From positions 1 to 31,725 of the IMG/VR virus record IMGVR_UViG_3300010157_000173: a stretch of DNA of 31,725 nucleotides. One strand, written 5' to 3'. Every line of letters begins with the position of its first letter. The stretch's first letter is position 1. Under the pieces are notes generated by a model. That model was not told where the DNA came from and ran no database searches. It saw only the letters and a list, made by a program, of their open reading frames with translations. The position numbers and the translations under genes were made by a program. Positions 15,648 through 23,154 of the stretch are shown in pieces. This DNA comes from a virus.

Positions 15648-15800
15648 ATGAAAAGAAAAATAGAATTAATAGATGTTAGATATTATGAAAACTTAGCTTC
15701 TACTATTAAAATAGAAGCAGATAAAGAAACAATAGCTAAAATATTAGAATTTATAGCACAAGAATCAATTAAAATAAATCAAATTAATAATGCCAATTAA
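15648..15800 (+). CDS. Hypothetical protein, 50 aa
   Basis: Short ORF reading M-K-R-K-I-E-L-I-D-V then an amphipathic helix with I-A-K-I-L-E-F-I. It starts three bases after the previous stop and overlaps the DUF932 gene by 11 bases. Translation is plausible from spacing only. Confidence 0.5.
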   Translation: MKRKIELIDVRYYENLASTIKIEADKETIAKILEFIAQESIKINQINNAN

Positions 15801-16542
15801 AACAAAAATACAAGATAGAGATTTTATTAATAATGTACCATTACCAGAGTATAATGGGGATAGTTATACAGTAATTTCTCATGCGAATTTATTAAATCAA
15901 GTTTATGAAAACTTAGATAAAGAAGGATTTAAAGTAGAGAAAGAATCATTTAGAGTTAGTTCTGGTGGTCAAATTATGAATGCTCATATACAACTAGCAT
16001 TAAATATTGATCCAGAAATGACTTTTGAAATAGGAGTATTGAATTCCTACAATAAACAAAAAAAAGTTACTCTATGTAGTGGTTCTAAAGTAATTATTTG
16101 TAATAATGGAATGATATTAGGTACTTCTGAATATGGTTCTTTAAAAAGAAAACATTCTGGTAAGGCAGATGTAGAAGTAAATAAATACATTCCAGAAATG
16201 ATTAAAAGAGCTGGAGATAATTTTGAAGAATTAATTAGATTTAAAGAAAAAATGAAAGAAATTGAAACTTCTAAAAAAATTATGGCTAAATTAATTGGTG
16301 ATATGTATTTAAATGAAGAAATTATTTCTGATACACAAATGTCTATTATTAGAAAAGAATTTCAAAATCCTTCTTATAATTATGGTACATCGGAAAATAA
16401 TTTATGGACTTTATTTAATGCTGTTACAGTGGCTACAAAAGAAAGTAATGCTAAAGATTATATTAAAGTACACCAAGATTTATCAGATTATGTAGTAAAT
16501 GAGTTTGGGATTATTACTAAAAAAGAATTAGAATTAATATGA
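15790..16542 (+). CDS. DUF932 / phage-plasmid-like protein
   Basis: 250 residues with the DUF932 layout: N-terminal Y-T-V-I-S-H-A-N-L-L helix, F-K-V-E-K-E-S-F-R-V-S-S-G-G-Q strand, a central G-S-K-V-I-I-C-N-N-G-M-I-L block (about 98-110) typical of the family, then L-K-R-K-H-S-G and a long C-terminal helical region with N-N-L-W-T-L-F-N-A-V-T. DUF932 proteins occur widely on phages and plasmids; their function is not established, though DNA transactions are suspected. It is coupled by ATGA to the acidic small-gene run that follows. Confidence 0.8.
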   Translation: MPIKTKIQDRDFINNVPLPEYNGDSYTVISHANLLNQVYENLDKEGFKVEKESFRVSSGGQIMNAHIQLALNIDPEMTFEIGVLNSYNKQKKVTLCSGSKVIICNNGMILGTSEYGSLKRKHSGKADVEVNKYIPEMIKRAGDNFEELIRFKEKMKEIETSKKIMAKLIGDMYLNEEIISDTQMSIIRKEFQNPSYNYGTSENNLWTLFNAVTVATKESNAKDYIKVHQDLSDYVVNEFGIITKKELELI

Positions 16543-16760
16543 AAATACAAATTGAAAGTAAACCATTTAGTGTAACTAATTATTATAGCGGTGTATATAC
16601 TAAAGATATAGGGGGTGAATTAGAGTATAAAGAAGAATCCTATGAATTTACAATAATAGAAGGAGATAATATAATAGATATTACTTGGTGTGATGAAATT
16701 CCAAATAATAATGAGGAAATAGAACAACAAATTTTTAATCAATTTAAAGAAAATTTATGA
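16539..16760 (+). CDS. Acidic small protein, 73 aa
   Basis: First of six successive acidic small genes. Predominantly beta-strand N-terminus (F-S-V-T-N-Y-Y-S-G-V-Y) and an acidic C-terminus (E-I-P-N-N-N-E-E-I-E). No family. It overlaps both neighbours by four bases. Confidence 0.6.
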   Translation: MKIQIESKPFSVTNYYSGVYTKDIGGELEYKEESYEFTIIEGDNIIDITWCDEIPNNNEEIEQQIFNQFKENL

Positions 16761-17035
16761 GAAAATATTTAGATTATAAACATAGTTCTTGGTCACGTAT
16801 TTATTTTTCAGATGATACAGATATGAAAATGATAGCTAAAAAAATAGAAGAAGAACATTTAGTACCATCAGAGCTATGTGATGAAGATTTAGGTTTTATA
16901 GAATGGGAAACAATGATAGAAACAGAAGAATATATTACACCTAAAGAAAATGATAATCAACCTACAATAGAGATATATGAAGGTGAAAATATGCAAGAAT
17001 GTATTTGGGATAATGTCAATAAAGATAAACAATAA
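16757..17035 (+). CDS. Strongly acidic small protein, 92 aa
   Basis: Starts basic (M-R-K-Y-L-D-Y-K-H) then becomes heavily Asp/Glu rich for most of its length (for example C-D-E-D-L-G-F-I-E-W-E-T and E-T-E-E-Y). Contains two Cys. No homolog recognised. The charge profile would suit a DNA-mimicking or protein-binding inhibitor, but that is speculation from composition. Confidence 0.6.
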   Translation: MRKYLDYKHSSWSRIYFSDDTDMKMIAKKIEEEHLVPSELCDEDLGFIEWETMIETEEYITPKENDNQPTIEIYEGENMQECIWDNVNKDKQ

Positions 17036-17040
17036 ATATT

Positions 17041-17208
17041 ATGAAAATAATAATTTTAGATTTTAGTACAGGAGAAGTACATGTGTATCCATATGACATA
17101 AATGTATGGGAAGATGCTATTGAATTTATAGAATGTGAAGAAATAGGATTAAATTCAAATAATTGCCAATGGATGACAACAGATAATTTATCAATACAAA
17201 TACATTAA
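17041..17208 (+). CDS. Acidic small protein, 55 aa
   Basis: Short ORF: K-I-I-I-L-D-F-S-T-G-E-V-H-V-Y-P-Y-D then an acidic helix and a W-M-T-T-D-N-L-S-I-Q-I end. The opening resembles small proteins I associate with Bacteroidota phages ('ILDFSTGEVH'), so it is probably real, but no function is known. It starts five bases after the preceding stop and ends two bases before the next ATG. Confidence 0.65.
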   Translation: MKIIILDFSTGEVHVYPYDINVWEDAIEFIECEEIGLNSNNCQWMTTDNLSIQIH

Positions 17209-17210
17209 TT

Positions 17211-17432
17211 ATGAATATAACAATAAATTTACTAGAAGTAGCTTCAGAATTAGCACATGATTCAACAGTAGATGAAGTATTAAATCCTTTATCTGATTTA
17301 CAATTAATTAATGAAGATGATATGTGGGAAACTGATGAAAATGAAAATACGATTTACAAAGAAGAAGTGCAAGATATATTTAATAAATGGTATGATTTCT
17401 ATTATGATAAACTTTTAAAATATAAAATATGA
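17211..17432 (+). CDS. Acidic small protein, duplicated family copy 1, 73 aa
   Basis: Related by eye to 17707-17925: both read I-N-L-x-x-[VL]-x-x-E-L-A near residues 5-15, a D-x-x-W-E block, N-x-I-Y-x-E, [IT]-F-N-[KN]-W, and end in L-K-[YH]-K-I. The protein is strongly acidic in the middle. The pair is separated by one unrelated gene, so a local duplication is likely. Coupled to the next gene by ATGA. Confidence 0.65.
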   Translation: MNITINLLEVASELAHDSTVDEVLNPLSDLQLINEDDMWETDENENTIYKEEVQDIFNKWYDFYYDKLLKYKI

Positions 17433-17638
17433 ACACAATTTATCAATTAAGAGATAATGATACAGATGAATTATTAGGGCTATATATTTTTGAAGATAGT
17501 AATGTAGGTGATGAACAAATATCAATTTGGTATTTTGATTATAAAAGAGGAATTGAAATATATGATGATTTTGATTGTTACTTAGATTCAAAAAATATTA
17601 AATTTGAAAGATTATTCACAGAAGAAGTATATGTATAA
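17429..17638 (+). CDS. Acidic small protein, 69 aa
   Basis: Opens N-T-I-Y-Q-L-R-D-N-D-T-D-E-L-L-G-L-Y and continues with I-W-Y-F-D-Y and D-D-F-D-C-Y, a strand-rich acidic protein. No family recognised. It sits between the two duplicated copies and is followed by the only sizeable gap (about 68 bases) in this block. Confidence 0.6.
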   Translation: MNTIYQLRDNDTDELLGLYIFEDSNVGDEQISIWYFDYKRGIEIYDDFDCYLDSKNIKFERLFTEEVYV

Positions 17639-17690
17639 TTTATATCAGATAAGATACATCATCTATTAAAACAATAACAATTGTATCATA

Positions 17691-17700
17691 AATTAAACAA
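17691..17700 (+). promoter_or_regulatory. Leader motif AATTAAACAA
   Basis: Copy of the recurrent word six bases before the ATG at 17707, in the 68-base gap that also holds a weak GATACA/TGTATC inverted repeat (17653-17658 and 17682-17687). Confidence 0.4.
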
Positions 17701-17706
17701 ACAAAT

Positions 17707-17925
17707 ATGGAAATAAATTTAAAAGACTTACTTATAGAATTAGCTGATTTAGCCACTAAAAGAGAAATATGTGATAATGAAAGTCTTGATGAGGGTGATG
17801 GTTTTTGGGAATTAGTATATAGAAGAGATGATTATGATAATATCATTTATACAGAACCAGCACAACAAACATTTAATAATTGGTGGGGTTATTATAATAA
17901 TACAATATTAAAACATAAAATATGA
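17707..17925 (+). CDS. Acidic small protein, duplicated family copy 2, 72 aa
   Basis: Second member of the family also encoded at 17211. Shared features are the I-N-L-K-D-L-L-I-E-L-A helix, F-W-E-L block, N-I-I-Y-T-E, F-N-N-W-W and the L-K-H-K-I ending. Divergence is large, so duplication is old or the copies came in separately. It has its own leader and is coupled by ATGA to the nuclease gene, so it may be expressed with the recombination genes rather than with its sibling. Confidence 0.65.
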   Translation: MEINLKDLLIELADLATKREICDNESLDEGDGFWELVYRRDDYDNIIYTEPAQQTFNNWWGYYNNTILKHKI

Positions 17926-19010
17926 ATGTAAACTTAGAAAATAAAGTAGTAGAAAAAGTAAAATACAGAGATTTAAAAGGTTTAAATTACTCAGCTATAA
18001 AACTATTTGATGAAAGTAGAATAGATTTTTATAGACAAATGGTTTTAGGTGAAAAACCTGTAGAAAAAAGTAGTTATAGTTTACAGATAGGAACTTTGGT
18101 GGACTTTGCATTGTTGGAGTGCAGAGCAAATGAAAAAGAATTTGAATTAAAATTTGATGAATATTATACTTTATATACAGGTGTAAAAGGTAGTGGGCAA
18201 GATTTCTTGTTAGCTGATGAAATATTTAAACTGACCAAAAGAGATATTGTAGATGGTGAAATAACCACTGATTTTGAGTATAGATTTAAAGAAGCATTTG
18301 AAACTTTACAAAAAGATGGTAAATTTAAAGGTAAAACTTGGGATAAAGGTTTAGAATCTTTTAACAAAACAGCTAAAGAATATTTTGATAGTTTGATGCA
18401 AAATATTTCTAAGGAAGTAGTATCTTTACAGGACTTAGAAAAAGCTAAAAGTATAGTAAATACTTTAGTTACAGATGATATTACAAAAGATATATTTAAA
18501 GGTAATGATGATTTAGAATATTTAACTAAGTTTGTTATTGAATGGAAATATAAAGGATTTGACTGCAAGTCTGAATTAGATGCAATTTTAATTTCGCACT
18601 CAGATAAAACTATTCAACCAATTGATCTAAAATCAACTTATGATAATCAGTCTTTTGAATATAACTATTTAAAATTTAGTTATTATTTACAACAAGCTTT
18701 TTATTTCTTAGCAGTACAATATTGGGCTAAAGAAAATAATTTAGAAGATTATGAAATACTACCTTTATATTTTGTAGTGTGTGATACTTCTAAAAATAAT
18801 CAAAGACCTTTAATTTATAAACTAACTAAAGAACATATTATGGAAGGTTTAAAAGGTTTTACTACTGAATTAGGGTATAAATATAGAGGTATAGAGGAAT
18901 TAGTAGATGAAATTAATTGGTGTAATGAAAACCAAATATGGAATATCTCCAAAGAAAACTATGAAAATAATGGTATTGTGAATTTAAAAACTTTTAATAA
19001 AAATAGATGA
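17922..19010 (+). CDS. PD-(D/E)XK nuclease, RecE / Cas4-like
   Basis: Predicted exonuclease of the RecE (exonuclease VIII)/RecB-like group. Motifs run in the family order: an N-terminal L-N-Y-S-A-I-K-L-F helix (21-29), I-G-T-L-V-D-F-A-L (56-64), where an Asp takes the usual His position, S-E-L-D-A-I-L-I (217-224) with catalytic Asp220, I-D-L-K-S-T (234-239) giving the D-x-K signature, and Y-Y-L-Q-Q-A-F-Y (254-261), the QxxxY motif. Length 362 aa suits a phage RecE-type core. It lies a short distance upstream of the RecA-like recombinase and would generate 3' single strands for it. Nuclease assignment is strong; polarity is inferred from family. Confidence 0.85.
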   Translation: MNVNLENKVVEKVKYRDLKGLNYSAIKLFDESRIDFYRQMVLGEKPVEKSSYSLQIGTLVDFALLECRANEKEFELKFDEYYTLYTGVKGSGQDFLLADEIFKLTKRDIVDGEITTDFEYRFKEAFETLQKDGKFKGKTWDKGLESFNKTAKEYFDSLMQNISKEVVSLQDLEKAKSIVNTLVTDDITKDIFKGNDDLEYLTKFVIEWKYKGFDCKSELDAILISHSDKTIQPIDLKSTYDNQSFEYNYLKFSYYLQQAFYFLAVQYWAKENNLEDYEILPLYFVVCDTSKNNQRPLIYKLTKEHIMEGLKGFTTELGYKYRGIEELVDEINWCNENQIWNISKENYENNGIVNLKTFNKNR

Positions 19011-19387
19011 GAGAATTAAAATTTAAAGTTTGGACTGGAAAAGAAATGATTCCTTGGAAAAATGCTTGGAACACAGAAACAAAATTACCAAAACAATTTG
19101 GGGAAAATAAATATTTATCTATTGTTATTTTAGCTATGTTAGCTAAAAGTAATAATGGTTTCACAGCTTTACAATTTACAGGATTACAAGATAAAAATGG
19201 TAAAGATATTTATGAAGGTGATATTGTAAGCCATTTACATAGTGCAGATACTTGTGTTGTAGTATTTCAAAAAGAAACCGCAATGTTTTTAGCACAAGAA
19301 ATAGGTGATGAAAAACTTGGATTTGGCATTGATGATGTCACATCAGTAATTGGTAATATTTATGAAAATCAAAATTTATTAAAATAA
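19007..19387 (+). CDS. YopX-like protein
   Basis: 126 residues with the YopX family layout: M-R-E-L-K-F-K-V-W start, a variable middle, the diagnostic T-G-L-Q-D-K-N-G-K-D-I-Y-E-G-D-I-V (about 58-74), then V-V-F-Q-K-E and an ending V-I-G-N-I-Y-E-N. YopX proteins are small phage proteins of unknown function, common in Firmicutes and Bacteroidota phages. ATGA overlap with the nuclease gene. Confidence 0.85.
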   Translation: MRELKFKVWTGKEMIPWKNAWNTETKLPKQFGENKYLSIVILAMLAKSNNGFTALQFTGLQDKNGKDIYEGDIVSHLHSADTCVVVFQKETAMFLAQEIGDEKLGFGIDDVTSVIGNIYENQNLLK

Positions 19388-19388
19388 T

Positions 19389-19838
19389 ATGCAAGTTAAA
19401 CCATGTTTTGAAAAATATAAAGTTTTAAAACAAACTTTCATTTTACAAGATGATTTATTTAATAATTTTTATCTAACAGAATTAGAAATTTATCCTAAAC
19501 CATTAGGAAATTTTGAATTAATTATAACCCCATATACTTTATTAAGAGTATTAGGTAAAATTGAAAATTATAATAATGGTGTAGTTGCATTTTCATCAGT
19601 TGCTTATTTTAAAGATAAAAAAAGACTAGAAAATAATTATAATATCGATAGTATTTTAGTTAAAGAAATTAAAAAAGAAACTGGTTCTTTTATGTTTACT
19701 AATTATAATACTGAAATACAAAGATTATTTGATGAAAATGGTAAATACATAGAATCAGAACAAGAATTTAAACAAAGATGGGCAAATCTTAAAGAAAAAG
19801 AGGGTTCTGCTTTTGAATTTAAAATTTATAAACAATAA
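19389..19838 (+). CDS. Hypothetical protein before RecA, 149 aa
   Basis: Unrecognised. Alternating strands in the first 100 residues (Y-K-V-L-K-Q-T-F, L-I-I-T-P-Y-T-L-L-R-V-L), then a charged helical C-terminus (E-F-K-Q-R-W-A-N-L-K-E-K-E-G). It begins one base after the YopX-like stop and ends six bases before the recombinase, so it is expressed with recombination genes. Confidence 0.65.
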   Translation: MQVKPCFEKYKVLKQTFILQDDLFNNFYLTELEIYPKPLGNFELIITPYTLLRVLGKIENYNNGVVAFSSVAYFKDKKRLENNYNIDSILVKEIKKETGSFMFTNYNTEIQRLFDENGKYIESEQEFKQRWANLKEKEGSAFEFKIYKQ

Positions 19839-19844
19839 AATAAT

Positions 19845-20879
19845 ATGGCAAAAGAAAAAACAGAAGAAAAAAAATTAAACTTAGAAGAAACTATTAAATC
19901 TTTAGAAAAAACTTTTGGGAAAGGTTCTATTATTAACTTTAAAGAGAATGATAGGAGAGATTATAATGTTATTCCTACAGGAAGTATAAAGATTGATTAT
20001 CAAGCTTTAGGTGTCGGTGGTTTTGTAAAAGGTAAAATGTATTTAATTAAGGGTTGGCAAGGTTCAAATAAATCTACTTTATGTGGGCATTTATCTGCTA
20101 ATTGTCAAAAACAAGGTGGTACAGTACTTTATATTGATAGTGAACATGCAGTAGATATTTGTTATTTTAATAATCTTGGTGTAGATACTAATCATAACTT
20201 TATACTTATTCAACCTGATAATTTTGAAATGGGTATGGAAATGGCTTTACAATTGATTAATACAGGAGAAATAGATTTATGCATTATTGATTCAGATTCT
20301 GGTTTACTCCCTAAAGGAATGATGGAAGCTGAGGTAGGTACTCAAACTATAGGTAAAAAAGCTAAAGCTAATTCAGAAACTTACCCTAAATTTAAGTTAG
20401 CTATTAGTAAACATAATGTTTTAGGACTTGTGGTAGCACAATACAGAGTAAACCCTGGACAAATGTTTGGTGATAATAGAACAATTCCTGGTGGGTTTGC
20501 ATTAGAATATTGGGGAGATACTCTTGTAGAATTAACTAAAAGGTTAAGAAAAGAAGGTGATGAAACTTCTGGTACAGATACTACATTTAAAACTACAAAA
20601 AATAAAACATTTACTCCTTATAAGGAAGTTAAGTTTAATACTTTATTTGGTGTAGGGATTGATTTTTTAGATGAAATTCTGCAATTAGGTAAAGAATTTG
20701 AATTATGGAAATTAAGAGCAGGTGTTATTACTTATAATGATACTAAGTATGATGAAGATACTTTTAAATCTCTTCTAGTAGATAATCCAGAATTTCATGA
20801 AGAAATTAAAAATAAAATAGTAGATTTAATTAAAAATGGTAAATTAGTAGAAGAAACTAAAGTGTTAGAACATGAATAA
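19845..20879 (+). CDS. RecA/UvsX-like recombinase with unusual P-loop
   Basis: Predicted strand-exchange recombinase. The RecA path is clear: an N-terminal polymerisation helix, F-G-K-G-S-I-I (about 24-30), I-P-T-G-S-I-K-I-D (43-51), Walker A region GWQGSNKST (70-78), Y-I-D-S-E-H-A-V-D (97-104) with Glu100, Walker B L-C-I-I-D-S (145-150), and an L2-like region with G-G-F-A-L-E-Y-W near 212-220. In the P-loop the Gly before the catalytic Lys is Asn75; T4 UvsX also departs from canonical Gly there. The C-terminal domain (about 270-344) is shorter than RecA's and acidic at the end. It overlaps the next gene by eight bases. Second recombination ATPase of the window with the Sak4-like one. Confidence 0.88.
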   Translation: MAKEKTEEKKLNLEETIKSLEKTFGKGSIINFKENDRRDYNVIPTGSIKIDYQALGVGGFVKGKMYLIKGWQGSNKSTLCGHLSANCQKQGGTVLYIDSEHAVDICYFNNLGVDTNHNFILIQPDNFEMGMEMALQLINTGEIDLCIIDSDSGLLPKGMMEAEVGTQTIGKKAKANSETYPKFKLAISKHNVLGLVVAQYRVNPGQMFGDNRTIPGGFALEYWGDTLVELTKRLRKEGDETSGTDTTFKTTKNKTFTPYKEVKFNTLFGVGIDFLDEILQLGKEFELWKLRAGVITYNDTKYDEDTFKSLLVDNPEFHEEIKNKIVDLIKNGKLVEETKVLEHE

Positions 20880-21231
20880 AGTATTTATAAATAGAAGAGT
20901 ATTTAATAAGTCTGGAGAAAGGCTTGCAATTTATGGGAAAATAGTAGATTTATGGGAAATGGAAATTACAGTTATAAAATGTAATATTGAAGATAGGTTT
21001 GAAAAGAAGATTGCAGATAAATTATATAATGAAGGTAAAGGATTAAAATATATCATAGAGTTGGATAGTTTAAATCATCCTGGCAAATCCTTTAATTTAT
21101 ATTGTAAGGATACATTTTATTTTGAACCTATAGGATTTACATTTGCTATAGATTTAAGTGGTTTAGAGAATACTAAAAATGTTAAATTTTTACATTCTAA
21201 AAAAGATAGAAAAATTATAATTAAATACTAA
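20872..21231 (+). CDS. Hypothetical protein after RecA, 119 aa
   Basis: Unrecognised, basic. Starts inside the recombinase end (eight-base overlap). Contains F-I-N-R-R-V-F, I-T-V-I-K-C and Y-F-E-P-I-G-F-T-F-A-I strands and a Lys-rich tail (S-K-K-D-R-K-I-I-I-K-Y). Position suggests a recombination accessory; unproven. Confidence 0.6.
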   Translation: MNKVFINRRVFNKSGERLAIYGKIVDLWEMEITVIKCNIEDRFEKKIADKLYNEGKGLKYIIELDSLNHPGKSFNLYCKDTFYFEPIGFTFAIDLSGLENTKNVKFLHSKKDRKIIIKY

Positions 21232-21416
21232 TGAATTTAGATTTAAAGACCTATAATTTACTCATCATAGGAGAATTACAAAAACTAGTAAGAAAAGAGG
21301 AAATAGAATTTATGGAAATCTTTAGTAGGTATGGCATATCTGCTGAAGATACTTCCAAACAAATTTATAAAAAACTATGTAATGAGCCTAAAAAGAACAC
21401 CATTAAAAAGAAGTAG
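21231..21416 (+). CDS. Hypothetical helical protein, 61 aa
   Basis: Small amphipathic-helix protein (L-L-I-I-G-E-L-Q-K-L-V, E-F-M-E-I-F-S-R-Y-G-I) with a Lys-rich end. Its TAG lies 35 bases inside the HNH gene. Starts with a TAATG junction. Confidence 0.55.
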   Translation: MNLDLKTYNLLIIGELQKLVRKEEIEFMEIFSRYGISAEDTSKQIYKKLCNEPKKNTIKKK

Positions 21417-21777
21417 TAAGCCTTTGAAGAAGTATAGCAAAAAAGGTTTAGAAAAGAAAAAAGAAAAAACAGAAACAAGTAAGTTAATGCATCAGTTTTT
21501 TCTTGATTTATGGGATGAAAGAGAATTATTTAATGGAGATATTTTTTATTGTAAATGTGAAGAAACTGGAAAAACATTAACAAGAAACTTTTATAGAGGT
21601 AACTCATGTTGCTACAGTCATATTTTGCCTAAAAGTAAGTATAAAGAGTTGGCTTTTATGAAAGAGAACATTATGATAGTTTCTCCAGAAGCACATGCTC
21701 AATATGAACTAAACCCAGAAAAAACTCCTAATCAGTTAAAAAGAAAATTAAAGTTATTAGAGAAAATAAACAATTAA
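21382..21777 (+). CDS. HNH-type (NinG-like) nuclease candidate
   Basis: 131 residues. The basic N-terminus L-K-R-T-P-L-K-R-S-S (3-12) is typical of phage NinG-like proteins. Then come C-K-C (57-59) followed by C-C-Y-S-H-I (76-81), K-S-K-Y (84-87), and E-N-I-M-I-V-S-P-E-A-H-A-Q (95-107), which together look like an HNH/treble-clef fold with zinc Cys and catalytic His80. I use the ATG at 21382 rather than the first in-frame ATG at 21331 because it starts at the conserved basic motif. NinG acts in lambda recombination; here the neighbouring RecA-like protein gives a similar context. Nuclease activity is inferred. Confidence 0.65.
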   Translation: MSLKRTPLKRSSKPLKKYSKKGLEKKKEKTETSKLMHQFFLDLWDERELFNGDIFYCKCEETGKTLTRNFYRGNSCCYSHILPKSKYKELAFMKENIMIVSPEAHAQYELNPEKTPNQLKRKLKLLEKINN

Positions 21778-21823
21778 TTATTAAAGAAGAGGTTATTAAA
21801 GAAAGAAAAATAATAATTAAAAA

Positions 21824-22402
21824 ATGGAAGAAAAACAGATAGAAAGACTATTAGTATTAAAGGATTTAACAACAATATTCTTTTCAAGAGTATTATTTAA
21901 AGAAATATATGATTTTAATGAATCAAATATTTTAGGAGTTAAACATAAACATTGTCAGGTTGGATTTATAAAATGTATGTTAAGTGAAAATCATGGAGAA
22001 TTATTTATGTTTTATAATTCTGATGGACATTACACAGACCCAATACATAAAAATTATTGGCAAGTTTTGTATGATTTTATAAAAGCTTCAGATTTATTTA
22101 TAGAAGAATATAAATTATCCGATAAACATTATATATTTAAAATTAGATTCCCTAAACAGTATTTAAAAGATTATGATTTAATTTTAGAAGGTAAATATTC
22201 TAAACTATCTAAATCTTATATGAGTTATTATCCTGGTACTGATAGTTTATTATACCATCTGCATTATAAAACTTCCGATATTAAAGAAGGTTATTCTAAA
22301 AAATTTAAAGTTCCTGTAAAAGCATTTAATGATGTTGAATTAGGACCAAAAATAGATAAGGATAAAGAAATTTATAAAGTTAATTTTGGAATAAATGTAT
22401 AA
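21824..22402 (+). CDS. Hypothetical protein, 192 aa
   Basis: Not recognised. Possible features are a helical N-terminus (1-30), H-K-H-C-Q-V-G-F-I near 47-55, W-Q-V-L-Y-D-F-I-K helix around 80-90 and a Lys/Tyr-rich beta-strand C-terminus. No membrane segment. It has a 46-base leader and ends at a strong terminator, so it is the last gene of its unit. Confidence 0.6.
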   Translation: MEEKQIERLLVLKDLTTIFFSRVLFKEIYDFNESNILGVKHKHCQVGFIKCMLSENHGELFMFYNSDGHYTDPIHKNYWQVLYDFIKASDLFIEEYKLSDKHYIFKIRFPKQYLKDYDLILEGKYSKLSKSYMSYYPGTDSLLYHLHYKTSDIKEGYSKKFKVPVKAFNDVELGPKIDKDKEIYKVNFGINV

Positions 22403-22410
22403 ATATATTG

Positions 22411-22441
22411 AAAGTGCTAGTATCTTTGCTAGCACTTTTTA
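22411..22441 (+). terminator. Intrinsic terminator
   Basis: AAAGTGCTAG (22411-22420) and CTAGCACTTT (22429-22438) form a perfect ten-pair stem with an eight-base loop and a T-run. The loop reads TATCTTTG, which matches the Bacteroidota -7 consensus TAnnTTTG. Confidence 0.88.
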
Positions 22442-22450
22442 ATTAAACAA
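22441..22450 (+). promoter_or_regulatory. Leader motif AATTAAACAA
   Basis: Copy of the recurrent word directly after the terminator and three bases before the ATG at 22454. Confidence 0.4.
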
Positions 22451-22453
22451 AAA

Positions 22454-22705
22454 ATGATAGCAATATTATCAAAAAAAGATTTTAGTCCTGAATTTACAAG
22501 ATTAATAGAGTTTATATTTAATCAAGGATATAAACAAAACAACTATTCATTGTTGAGTAGTGAAACATTTGCAAATATAGTGATACATAATTTAAACTTA
22601 AATCACAAACCTATGTTTAATATACCATTTGATGCAAATTGTGAATTTCAAAAAGTAGTGGCTTTTACAAAACAATACCCACTATTAATGTACGTAAATA
22701 ATTAA
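22454..22705 (+). CDS. Hypothetical protein, 83 aa
   Basis: First gene after the 22411 terminator. Mixed alpha/beta: I-A-I-L-S-K-K-D-F strand, an F-I-F-N-Q-G-Y helix, and a C-terminal F-Q-K-V-V-A-F-T-K-Q-Y-P helix. One Cys. No family recognised. Confidence 0.6.
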   Translation: MIAILSKKDFSPEFTRLIEFIFNQGYKQNNYSLLSSETFANIVIHNLNLNHKPMFNIPFDANCEFQKVVAFTKQYPLLMYVNN

Positions 22706-22714
22706 AAATAAAAT

Positions 22715-22909
22715 ATGGATTTAAAAATTAGTAAAAAAGAAAACAGTAAATGGATTAGCAGATGGGTTAACAATGTTAGTTCACATGAAATTAAAAATGA
22801 TGTTATTATATCAAAAGATTTTAATAATGAAGAAACCCAAACAAAATTTGATCCTAGCACAGAATGGATCACAGAAGTAAAATATTTTAATATATTTAAA
22901 CCTGAATAA
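22715..22909 (+). CDS. Hypothetical protein, 64 aa
   Basis: Polar, Lys/Asn rich; contains W-I-S-R-W-V-N-N-V-S and E-W-I-T-E-V-K-Y-F. It ends in a TAATG junction with the next gene. An opposite-strand frame covers the same interval but has no matching junctions. Function unknown. Confidence 0.55.
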   Translation: MDLKISKKENSKWISRWVNNVSSHEIKNDVIISKDFNNEETQTKFDPSTEWITEVKYFNIFKPE

Positions 22910-23154
22910 TGGAACAAGAATTAAAAAAATTAGGATTTAAAAGAAAATGGCTATATGATAAATCTGGATTTTGGTTTGAAAAAAGTTTTAAGTTTATTGA
23001 TTTAAAATTTGTATTTTCTTGGGATACAGATCAAGAATTAGGTGATGTAGTAATAGAATATAAAAAAGATTATATGGAATTAGGTCAATTTAAATCTTTT
23101 AAACAATTTATAAAAACATATAATAGTTATGCTGATACCATTATTAAAAAATAG
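22909..23154 (+). CDS. Hypothetical protein, 81 aa
   Basis: Opens with a helix followed by L-G-F-K-R-K-W-L-Y, then strands F-W-F-E-K-S-F-K-F and L-K-F-V-F-S-W-D-T, and a C-terminal helix with F-K-Q-F-I-K-T-Y. This N-terminal pattern recalls the 14686 gene. It terminates with TAG 26 bases inside the next gene. No function known. Confidence 0.6.
   Translation: MEQELKKLGFKRKWLYDKSGFWFEKSFKFIDLKFVFSWDTDQELGDVVIEYKKDYMELGQFKSFKQFIKTYNSYADTIIKK

Noticed and set aside
16313-16495. Alternative + strand frame inside the DUF932 gene
   Set aside because: Fully contained in the DUF932 gene, Lys/Leu rich out-of-frame reading with no own junctions.
17639-17706. Terminator between the two acidic family copies
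   Set aside because: The inverted repeat GATACA/TGTATC is weak with a long loop and no T-run, so I do not call it a terminator.
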